18,807 bases of DNA. Source: JAZSQT01 sp045538075 (GTDB lineage Bacteria > Chrysiogenota > Deferribacteres > Deferribacterales > Mucispirillaceae). Under the pieces are notes generated by a model, which searched no databases, had not been told where the DNA came from, and was given only the letters and a program-made list of their open reading frames with translations. The translations under genes and the position numbers were made by a program. Shown piece by piece: positions 8,244 to 14,581 of this stretch. How positions within the stretch are numbered: position 1 is the stretch's first letter; every line of letters begins with the position of its first letter. The stretch covers positions 1 through 18,807 of the forward strand of contig JAZSQT010000092.1 of assembly GCA_045538075.1 (NCBI GenBank). The letters are read 5' to 3'.

Positions 8244-9014
8244 TTAAAAACCCATAATATTAAATCCAGCATCAACATAAACGACTTGACCTGAAATATT
8301 TTTTGATAAATCACTAGCAAGAAATGCTGCACAGCCTCCACAATCGTTAATATCTACATTTCTTTGAAGTGGAGCTTTTTCTTCATAAACTGGTAACATT
8401 GTGCTAAAACCTGCTACACCCTTTGCAGATACTGTTTTAATTGGTCCAGCTGAAATTGCATTAACTCTAACACTTTTTTTGCCCATATCTACTGCTAAAT
8501 ATCTAACTGTAGCTTCAAGAGCTGCTTTTGCAACCCCCATTACATTATAATTTGGAACAACTTTTTCTGCTCCGTAATAAGTTAATGTAATAATTGAACC
8601 TTCTGGATTAAGTAATTTTTCAAATTTGTTTGATACTGCAACAAGAGTATAAACACTAATATTCATAGCTGTTAAAAAATCTGCCCTTGGAGTTTCAACG
8701 TATCTACCAGCAAGGCAAGCAGGAGGAGCAAACGCAACAGAATGAACAATACAGTCTATTGTGCCGTATTTTTTTTCTATTTTTTCTGCTAATACTTCAA
8801 TGGCACTATCATCACTTAAATCACATTCATCAACAAAAGTTGCACCTAATTCTTCTGCTATAGCATTAACTCTACGTTCAACAGAACCTCCACCTGCATA
8901 AGAAAAAGCAAGTTCTGCACCTTGTGCTTTCATCTGTTTAGCAATACCGTATGCAATACTTCTATCGTTAGCAATACCAAAAATTAAAACTTTTTTTCCG
9001 TCTAAAATACCCAT
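8244..9014 (-). CDS. fabI: Enoyl-[acyl-carrier-protein] reductase (NADH), FabI
   Basis: FabI performs the last reduction of each fatty-acid elongation cycle in the cytosol. The 256-residue short-chain dehydrogenase shows the FabI-type nucleotide motif GIANDRSIAYGIA (13-25) and the catalytic Y-x6-K pair Y156 and K163, with the extra Y146, all at the E. coli positions. The HSVAFAP segment (91-97) has Ala where E. coli has the triclosan-contacting Gly93; this Ala is common in other FabI proteins and is not evidence of resistance. The start ATG has GTGAGG six bases upstream, right after the radA stop codon; the gap is 11 bases, so it is co-transcribed with radA and the Ruv genes. A functional link with recombination is not obvious, and the arrangement is probably an operon of housekeeping genes. 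Confidence 0.96.
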   Translation of the reverse strand: MGILDGKKVLIFGIANDRSIAYGIAKQMKAQGAELAFSYAGGGSVERRVNAIAEELGATFVDECDLSDDSAIEVLAEKIEKKYGTIDCIVHSVAFAPPACLAGRYVETPRADFLTAMNISVYTLVAVSNKFEKLLNPEGSIITLTYYGAEKVVPNYNVMGVAKAALEATVRYLAVDMGKKSVRVNAISAGPIKTVSAKGVAGFSTMLPVYEEKAPLQRNVDINDCGGCAAFLASDLSKNISGQVVYVDAGFNIMGF

Positions 9015-9025
9015 AATTTACCTCA

Positions 9026-10384
9026 CTACTTATTATCTATTTTAATATAATCTAATAGATTAATAATATTTTTAATATTTATCAATTCAATATTTTCATT
9101 TTTTTCAACTAAATTTGGCACAAAAAATTTTTTCATACCAAATTTAGTAGCTTCACTAATCCGTGCATCAATATTACTAATATTTCTTACTTCACCAGAT
9201 AATCCTAATTCTCCAGCAAAAATATTACTATAAGATATAGGCACTTCTCTAAACGAAGATATTAATGCTGCACAAACAGCTAAATCTGCTGCTGGTTCAT
9301 TAATCTTTAACCCACCAGCTATATTTAAATATATATCAGCACTTGAAAGATTAATTCCACCTTTTTTTTCAATAATAGCAATAAGCATATTTAATCTATT
9401 TAAATCAAAACCAGTAGAATTTCTTTTTGGAAATTGAAAAAAAGTTGGAGCAACGAGGGCTTGAATTTCAACGATAAAAGGTCTGCTTCCTTCAAGAACT
9501 GGACATAACACTTTACCAGAAGCTACTTCATTATTAGAACTAATAAAGGCTTTATTATCTGCTTCTAATAATCCTTTTGATGACATTTCAAAAATTCCTA
9601 CTTCATCAGACTTACCAAAACGATTTTTTACTGAGCGAAGTATCCTAACTCCTCTTGAATAATCTCCCTCAAAATATAAAACGGTATCAACTAAGTGTTC
9701 TAAAACTTTTGGTCCAGCAATATTGCCGTCTTTAGTAACTTGACCAATAATAAAAACTGTAATTGCCCTACTTTTTGCAATTTCAACGAGATTATAAGTT
9801 ATATGGCGAACTTGCCCTACTGTTCCACCAGAAGAAGAAAGATCTTTAGAAACAATAGTTTGTATAGAATCTATAATTACGTAATCATAAGTGTTATTTT
9901 CTAAGGTATATAAAACATCTTCAAAAGATGTAGTAGTTAATAATTCTAAATTTTTTGCTTTGACATCAAGTCTATCTGCACGCATTTTAATTTGAGATTG
10001 AGATTCTTCACCAGAAACGTAAAGAAGTTTTTTATTTTTATCTGATAATATACCTGCAACTTGCAACATTACTGTTGATTTACCAATTCCTGGTTCGCCA
10101 CCAATTAAAACTACCGACCCAGTTACTATTCCTCCACCTAAAACTTGATCAAGTTCACCTATTCCTGTAGCAAATCTTGAAGTTTCAACACCTTTTATAT
10201 CTATTATATTTTTTGGTAATGCAGTAGGATTATACTTTGATAATGAGTTTTTATTTGACGATTGTTTTTCTATAACTTCTTCTTGAAAGGTATTCCATGC
10301 GTTACAATCTGGGCATTTTCCTAACCATTTTGAAGATACACTACCACAATTTTGACAAACGTAAGATGTTTTTATTTTCGCCAA
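9026..10384 (-). CDS. radA: DNA repair protein RadA (Sms), with TTG start
   Basis: RadA is a RecA-like helicase that drives branch migration of recombination intermediates. With a TTG start the protein is 452 residues and begins MAKIKTSYVC, the usual RadA N-terminus. The zinc finger is C10, C13, C24, C27. Walker A GGEPGIGKST is at 95-104, and the RadA signature KNRFG follows the RecA-like core; the C-terminal part is the Lon-protease-like domain (PAADLAVCAALIS). A GTG at 10393 would add three residues, but it lies within the AGGTGAT ribosome-binding site (10395-10389), which sits four bases from the TTG at 10384-10382, so TTG is preferred. The gap from ruvB is 42 bases. Confidence 0.94.
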   Translation of the reverse strand: MAKIKTSYVCQNCGSVSSKWLGKCPDCNAWNTFQEEVIEKQSSNKNSLSKYNPTALPKNIIDIKGVETSRFATGIGELDQVLGGGIVTGSVVLIGGEPGIGKSTVMLQVAGILSDKNKKLLYVSGEESQSQIKMRADRLDVKAKNLELLTTTSFEDVLYTLENNTYDYVIIDSIQTIVSKDLSSSGGTVGQVRHITYNLVEIAKSRAITVFIIGQVTKDGNIAGPKVLEHLVDTVLYFEGDYSRGVRILRSVKNRFGKSDEVGIFEMSSKGLLEADNKAFISSNNEVASGKVLCPVLEGSRPFIVEIQALVAPTFFQFPKRNSTGFDLNRLNMLIAIIEKKGGINLSSADIYLNIAGGLKINEPAADLAVCAALISSFREVPISYSNIFAGELGLSGEVRNISNIDARISEATKFGMKKFFVPNLVEKNENIELINIKNIINLLDYIKIDNK

Positions 10385-10426
10385 ATTAATCACCTATGCA
10401 GAAAATTAATAACATAAATATTTATA

Positions 10427-11455
10427 TTAATCATCTATAATAAAATCTTCTAACGTATTATTTATGCGAGCTTTTATACCTAAATGTTCGTAAGCTAAAG
10501 ATGAAGCAACTCTACCACGTGGAGTTTTTTTAATAAAGCCTTTATATATTAAAAAAGGTTCTATAACTTCTTCTATCGTATCTTTTTCTTCACTTGTGGC
10601 TGCAGATAATGTTTCTACTCCAACTGGGCCACCATCGTATTTATTAATGATAGTTTCAAGAATCCTTCTATCGCTAATATCAAGACCTTGGCTATCTATA
10701 TTTAGTCGTTCTAATCCATCGCTTGCAATTTGCAAAGATATTATACCTTTATTAAAAACATGGGCAAAATCTCTAACACGTCTTAATATCCTATGGGCAA
10801 TACGTGGAGTTCCTCTACTTCTTTTTGCTATTTCTAATGCTGCATCTTTATCTATATCTGTGCCTAAAAGTTTTGCTCCACGGATAATTATACTTGATAA
10901 TTCTTCGTTAGTATAAAATTCAAGACGTTCAATAACTCCAAATCTATCAAGTAAAGGCGAAGTTAATAACCCTTTTCTTGTAGTTGCTCCAACTAATGTA
11001 AATTTTGGTAAATCAATACGCATTGATCTTGCAGCAGGTCCTTGTCCGATTAATAAATCTAATTTAAAATCTTCCATAGCTGGATATAAAATTTCTTCAA
11101 CTGAGGCATTTAACCTATGAATTTCATCAATAAATAGCACTTCACCTTGAGAAAGATTAGTTAAGAGAGCAGCTAAATCACCAGATTTTTCTATAGTTGG
11201 TCCACTTGTAGTTTTGATATTTACGCCTAACTCTTTAGCTATAATATATGCTAATGTAGTTTTGCCTAACCCAGGAGGGCCATAAAAAAGACAGTGGTCA
11301 AGACTTTCTCCTCGTTCTTTAGCAGCTTTAACATATACTTGTAGATTAGAAATAATATTTTTTTGTCCTGTATATTCCTTAAAAGTTTCTGGTCTTAAAG
11401 CTATGTTGCTTTTATCTTCAAAAGATTCTTCTTTAGAAAAAATATTATTATCCAT
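10427..11455 (-). CDS. ruvB: Holliday junction branch migration ATPase RuvB
   Basis: RuvB is the hexameric motor that pulls DNA through the RuvA-bound Holliday junction. The 342 residues have the standard length and order: Walker A GPPGLGKT (59-66), Walker B LFIDEIHRL (107-115), GATTRKG sensor/arginine-finger region, then the C-terminal winged helix ending with TPRGRVAS. The N-terminal RPETFKEYTGQ block is typical. Its ATG shares one base with the stop codon of ruvA (TAATG, 11457-11453), so the two are translationally coupled, which fits their need for fixed stoichiometry. Confidence 0.97.
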   Translation of the reverse strand: MDNNIFSKEESFEDKSNIALRPETFKEYTGQKNIISNLQVYVKAAKERGESLDHCLFYGPPGLGKTTLAYIIAKELGVNIKTTSGPTIEKSGDLAALLTNLSQGEVLFIDEIHRLNASVEEILYPAMEDFKLDLLIGQGPAARSMRIDLPKFTLVGATTRKGLLTSPLLDRFGVIERLEFYTNEELSSIIIRGAKLLGTDIDKDAALEIAKRSRGTPRIAHRILRRVRDFAHVFNKGIISLQIASDGLERLNIDSQGLDISDRRILETIINKYDGGPVGVETLSAATSEEKDTIEEVIEPFLIYKGFIKKTPRGRVASSLAYEHLGIKARINNTLEDFIIDD

Positions 11456-12033
11456 TAATTTTTACCTGATAAGATTTTAAAGGCTTCTTTTAACATATCT
11501 TCAAAAGAATAATCATTTGATACACTTTCAAGGGCTTTTATACAATCAGCTTGTTTATAACCTAAATTAACTAAGGCACTAATAACATCTTGTTTAGTAT
11601 TACTATTTAAGCTAATTGTTGTTTCTGGTAAATTTTTAAATTTATCTTTTAACTCAACAACTATTCTTTGGGCAGTTTTCTTGCCTACTCCAGGGATAGT
11701 AGATAATAAATCGTAATCAGAATTAGATATTGCATCTTTAAATTGATTTGCTCCAATACCACCTAATATTTTAAGGGCAAGTTTAGGGCCAATACCTGAA
11801 ACTGTTATTAAAAGTAAAAAAAGTTGTCTCTCTTCTATTGATGAAAAACCAAATAGAGATACTCCATCTTCTTTTACTGACATATAAGTATAAATCTGAA
11901 CTTCACTATCTATTGCAGGTAGAGATGAATAAGTATGAAGAGAAACGGCAACTTCATAAGCAACACCATTAACATCTATAGCTATAAAAGCTGGTTGTTT
12001 TTCTATAATTTTACCAGTAATTCTATATATCAA
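11455..12033 (-). CDS. ruvA: Holliday junction DNA helicase subunit RuvA, with TTG start
   Basis: RuvA binds four-way junctions and recruits RuvB. With a TTG start at 12033 it has 192 residues, the family length, and begins MIYRITGKIIEK, the canonical OB-fold start. Two helix-hairpin-helix motifs follow: VSGIGPKLALKIL and IPGVGKKTAQRIV. A C-terminal domain that contacts RuvB ends the protein. A longer frame reaches an ATG at 12078, but that lies inside ruvC and adds a non-homologous extension. The TTG has GGAGG nine bases upstream (12047-12043) and overlaps the ruvC stop in TTGA (12033-12030), so ruvC and ruvA are coupled. Confidence 0.94.
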   Translation of the reverse strand: MIYRITGKIIEKQPAFIAIDVNGVAYEVAVSLHTYSSLPAIDSEVQIYTYMSVKEDGVSLFGFSSIEERQLFLLLITVSGIGPKLALKILGGIGANQFKDAISNSDYDLLSTIPGVGKKTAQRIVVELKDKFKNLPETTISLNSNTKQDVISALVNLGYKQADCIKALESVSNDYSFEDMLKEAFKILSGKN

Positions 12034-12515
12034 AGAGAAATACCTCCAGTTTCGGAATATGCAAGACAAATTCCACAAGCAAGAGCGTCTGTAACATCTA
12101 AAGGAACACCCTTAAATAAGATATTTAAATGCATTTCAACTAACTTTTTAACTTGTTCTTTTTCTGCTTTACCATATCCAGTAATAGCTTTTTTAATTTG
12201 TAATGCAGTAAATTCTTTAACTTTTACATCGTGGGCAATTAATGCTCCAATAATTGCTCCTCTTGCTTGTCCTAAAAGCAAGGCACTTTTTGCATTAATT
12301 GAGGTAAAAATATTCTCTACTGCTGCAATTTCTGGTTTATATTCAATAACCACATCAGATATACCAGATATTATTTTTCCTAATCTTTCTGGCAATGGCT
12401 TTTTTGCATCAGTAGTAATCAATTTATGGGTAATATAATCTACTTTATTTTTTGAGCCTTTAACTATACCTATACCCGTTTTGTTAAGTCCAGGATCTAT
12501 TCCCATAAATATCAT
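12030..12515 (-). CDS. ruvC: Holliday junction resolvase RuvC
   Basis: RuvC cuts Holliday junctions symmetrically. The 161-residue protein has the RNase H-like fold with four acidic metal ligands in order: D7 (GIDPG), E67 (AAVENIF), D140 and D143 (LDVTDALA). GYGKAEKEQV (113-122) is the family's conserved DNA-contact loop. The chosen ATG has only a weak AGTGAT upstream; an in-frame ATG at residue 4 is the alternative start. It follows yebC by 22 bases and overlaps ruvA by four, giving the order yebC-ruvC-ruvA-ruvB, which is widespread in bacteria. Confidence 0.95.
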   Translation of the reverse strand: MIFMGIDPGLNKTGIGIVKGSKNKVDYITHKLITTDAKKPLPERLGKIISGISDVVIEYKPEIAAVENIFTSINAKSALLLGQARGAIIGALIAHDVKVKEFTALQIKKAITGYGKAEKEQVKKLVEMHLNILFKGVPLDVTDALACGICLAYSETGGISL

Positions 12516-12537
12516 GGCATTGTATCACTAATTAAAA

Positions 12538-13281
12538 TTATAATTCATCAAAAACTGAATCATCTATTTTGTAATTGCCATAAACTTCTTGAACATCGTC
12601 TAAATCTTCCAATGCTTCAACAAGAGCAATAATTTTTTTTGCAGCTTCTTTATCAACATCAATAGTCGTGCGAGGTTTCATTGTAACTTCAGCGTATTCT
12701 ATTGAGATATTTTTTGTTTCAAGACTATTTTTTACTGCTTCAAAATCACTTGGAGCAGTAGTTATCACGTATATATCACCTTCTGTAACAACATCTTCTG
12801 CACCTGATTCAAGAGCATATTCCATAATTTCATCTTCTGAACAAGCATTTACAGGCACTTCTATAACACCTTTATTATCAAATTGCCAAGAAACTGCCCC
12901 TGGTTCAGCCATTGAACCACCTCTTTTTGTAACTACAGTGCGAATTTCCATATTGCTTCTATTTCTATTATCAGTAAGAGCTTTTATTAATATACCAATA
13001 CCACCAGAAGCATAACCTTCATACATTATATCTTCAAAAATTTGGTCGTTACCTTCACCAGTTCCTTTTTTGATAGCTCTTTCAACATTATCTTTTGGCA
13101 TATTAGCAGCACGTGCTTTATCTAAAGCAAGGCGTAAGCGAGAATTTGATGTTGGATCGCCTCCTCCAATTTTTGCTGCAACTGTAAGTTCACGGGCTAT
13201 TTTAGTAAAAACTTTACCTTTTTTATTATCTTGGGCTTCTTTTCTATGTTTAATATTAGCCCACTTACTATGACCTGCCAT
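12538..13281 (-). CDS. yebC: YebC/TACO1 family regulatory protein
   Basis: The 247-residue protein begins MAGHSKWANIKHRK and has the whole YebC sequence, including the KGTGEG stretch near residue 70 and an acidic C-terminal domain. YebC/TACO1 proteins have been described as transcription regulators and, more recently, as factors that help ribosomes through difficult motifs such as proline runs; which applies here cannot be read from sequence. A strong GGAGG lies four bases upstream of the ATG. It is the first gene of the minus-strand run, divergent to the repressor gene, so the promoter of the whole repair operon should lie in 13282-13657; I could not identify it convincingly. Confidence 0.95.
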   Translation of the reverse strand: MAGHSKWANIKHRKEAQDNKKGKVFTKIARELTVAAKIGGGDPTSNSRLRLALDKARAANMPKDNVERAIKKGTGEGNDQIFEDIMYEGYASGGIGILIKALTDNRNRSNMEIRTVVTKRGGSMAEPGAVSWQFDNKGVIEVPVNACSEDEIMEYALESGAEDVVTEGDIYVITTAPSDFEAVKNSLETKNISIEYAEVTMKPRTTIDVDKEAAKKIIALVEALEDLDDVQEVYGNYKIDDSVFDEL

Positions 13282-13362
13282 AAATCCTCCAAAGATTATA
13301 TATTAAAATTATTTTATAGCCCTATAGTTTGCCTTATATTACATTTTTTTTCAAGAAAGAAA

Positions 13363-13481
13363 TTGTAAAATCTAAAAATGGTTACAATAATAAACAAAAT
13401 AATATCGTTATTTTATACTTGTAATAAAGAATAAAAAATAAAAAACTAATTTGATATAATAATAATTACAATTTTTTACAA
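13363..13481. promoter_or_regulatory. Cluster of TTGTAA/TTACAA boxes in the divergent intergenic region
   Basis: TTGTAA occurs at 13363 and 13419 and its complement TTACAA at 13382, 13466 and 13476; two more copies lie at 13627 and 13642. The first pair forms an inverted repeat with a 13-base spacer; the boxes at 13466 and 13476 are direct repeats one helical turn apart. A random region of this composition would be expected to hold fewer than one copy. I infer operators for the neighbouring repressor or another regulator, but AT-richness makes chance partly possible. Confidence 0.4.
13452..13460 (+). promoter_or_regulatory. Extended -10 promoter candidate for the repressor gene
   Basis: TGATATAAT is a perfect extended -10 element (TG-N-TATAAT). 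No good -35 is present, which such promoters tolerate. Transcription would start near 13467, on top of the TTACAA boxes at 13466 and 13476, the expected place for repression. The leader would be about 190 bases. Confidence 0.35.
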
Positions 13482-13505
13482 CACATTACGTGAAAGTAAA
13501 TGTTG
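13479..13505. promoter_or_regulatory. Imperfect palindrome, possible operator
   Basis: Left arm CAACACATTAC (13479-13489) and right arm GTAAATGTTG (13496-13505) are complementary apart from one bulged base and one mismatch, around a GTGAAA centre. It is far less AT-only than its surroundings, which supports a binding site. Confidence 0.4.
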
Positions 13506-13625
13506 CGTTAATTTAATATGTATGCAATAATACGAAATATTAATATATTTAAGCATATTAATATAATATTTTTTAAATATACATCTTGTTAAAATTTTTA
13601 ATATAGTGTATTAATTGAATATTGG

Positions 13626-13648
13626 TTTACAACATTCCGTATTGTAAG
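13626..13648. promoter_or_regulatory. Inverted repeat overlapping the repressor's ribosome-binding site
   Basis: TTACAA (13627-13632) and TTGTAA (13642-13647) are perfect inverted 6-mers with a 9-base spacer. The right arm runs into AAGGAGG at 13646-13652. It could be an operator or, in RNA, a hairpin hiding the ribosome-binding site; both would give self-control of the repressor. Confidence 0.4.
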
Positions 13649-13657
13649 GAGGACGTA

Positions 13658-14320
13658 ATGTCGCTTGGAAAAAAAATTAGATCGTTAATATCTGATGCTG
13701 AATGTAAGCAAGTTGAATTAGCTAATTATTTAAATATTTCTCCATCTCGTTTATCTAATTATTTAAGCAGTAAGAGGGAACCAGATTTTGAAATGTTAGG
13801 AGAAATTGTTACTTTCTTTGGGACTGACTTAAACTCTCTATCTGGCTTAAGTTTTGACGGAGTTCCACGTTACAAAAATTACGACGAAAAAGAAATCAAA
13901 ATCAGTGAAAGAAGTCTTGACATTATCAATAAAAATGAAGTAGTTGCAGTTCCAATTATTCCACTTAATGCTAAGAAGAAAGGCATTAATTCTACTTATT
14001 TGCCAATAAGTAGGCTTTTTACTGCAAATATTGATAATCCAGAGGAAAATGTAAAAGTTTTTGAAGTTTCAACTACTATTCCTGATGAGATTGCAAAATG
14101 TGATGATTACTTAGTATGTGCTAAATGCTCTTCTACAAATGTCCAAAGTGGTGATAGGATAGTAGAAAATGGCAGAGTAGTTAATTTTTTTAAATTTTAT
14201 AAAGATAGCGAAGTAATGGTATTGATGAATGAAAACCCATTAAAAGAACATGTTAAAATTAAATCAATAGATGAAATTGACTCATACTATAAAGTTTTAT
14301 GGGTTATCAGAATACCATAA
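13658..14320 (+). CDS. XRE-family repressor with degenerate LexA/CI-like (S24) C-terminal domain
   Basis: A 220-residue DNA-binding regulator. Residues 4-60 form an XRE-type helix-turn-helix (QVELANYLNISPSRLSNYLS, 18-37). From about 95 the sequence follows the S24 peptidase-like domain of LexA and phage CI repressors, ending with the usual FKFYKD and NENP strands. By my hand alignment K179 matches the LexA catalytic lysine, but the serine position holds Thr (139 or 140) and the GD motif reads CDD (148-150), so self-cleavage is doubtful. Cysteines C148, C154 and C157 cluster there. The ATG at 13658 has AAGGAGG five bases upstream; a longer frame from 13622 lacks such a site. Divergent placement opposite the repair operon and the palindromes upstream suggest autoregulation and perhaps control of yebC-ruvCAB-radA; this is inference. 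Confidence 0.85.
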   Translation: MSLGKKIRSLISDAECKQVELANYLNISPSRLSNYLSSKREPDFEMLGEIVTFFGTDLNSLSGLSFDGVPRYKNYDEKEIKISERSLDIINKNEVVAVPIIPLNAKKKGINSTYLPISRLFTANIDNPEENVKVFEVSTTIPDEIAKCDDYLVCAKCSSTNVQSGDRIVENGRVVNFFKFYKDSEVMVLMNENPLKEHVKIKSIDEIDSYYKVLWVIRIP

Positions 14321-14328
14321 CAATAAAG

Positions 14329-14357
14329 TTTAAAAAGTATTCTAATAAATATATAAT
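14329..14357 (+). promoter_or_regulatory. Promoter of a candidate small RNA
   Basis: TTTAAA at 14329-14334 and a perfect TATAAT at 14352-14357 are 17 bases apart. Transcription would begin near 14364, just before a long hairpin with a U-tract and with no open frame between. Confidence 0.45.
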
Positions 14358-14363
14358 ATATAG

Positions 14364-14446
14364 ATTAGTGGTTGTTCTCCTTTTATTTTGCTTGCAAAAC
14401 TAAATATCCTTATGTTTCAATGGAATGAACAACCTCTTTCTTTTTT
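14364..14446 (+). ncRNA. Candidate small structured RNA or elaborate terminator
   Basis: The start is estimated from the promoter; the end is the T-tract. GGTTGTTC (14370-14377) pairs perfectly with GAACAACC (14427-14434), and TCC (14378-14380) with GGA (14422-14424) continues the stem past a two-base bulge. Inside, TTTTG and CAAAA (14386-14399) form a second hairpin around CTTG. TCTTTCTTTTTT follows, giving a Rho-independent end. It does not contain the conserved motifs of tRNA, 4.5S RNA or the riboswitches I know. It could simply terminate the repressor transcript, but the perfect TATAAT in front and the long loop suggest an independent RNA of about 80 bases. Confidence 0.4.
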
Positions 14447-14507
14447 ATTCTATCGCTACAATAATTTATTAGAATTTGCACATTTCTATATTTTTATCAT
14501 TTCTTTC

Positions 14508-14536
14508 TTGTATAATTTTTTGTTAAAATTTATAAT
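14508..14536 (+). promoter_or_regulatory. Promoter of clpC
   Basis: TTGTAT (14508-14513) and a perfect TATAAT (14531-14536) with a 17-base spacer. The leader would be about 40 bases to the clpC ATG. I see no CtsR- or CIRCE-type repeat around it. Confidence 0.55.
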
Positions 14537-14581
14537 AATGTAAATTAAATTTTATCCCGATAATGTAATGGGAGATATATT

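Noticed and set aside
8663..8746. FabI triclosan-resistance change at the Gly93 position
   Set aside because: Ala at this position is usual in many FabI proteins and does not by itself mean resistance.
12034..12078. Fifteen-residue N-terminal extension of RuvA
   Set aside because: It lies inside ruvC, is unlike RuvA, and lacks a ribosome-binding site; the TTG at 12033 gives the normal RuvA start.
13282..13330. Minus-strand promoter of the yebC operon
   Set aside because: Several TATA-like words exist, including TATAAT at 13300-13295, but none has a fitting -35 or a start upstream of the ribosome-binding site.
13622..13657. Longer start for the repressor (12 extra residues)
   Set aside because: It would translate the inverted repeat and the AAGGAGG site itself, while the ATG at 13658 is ideally spaced and gives a normal helix-turn-helix N-terminus.
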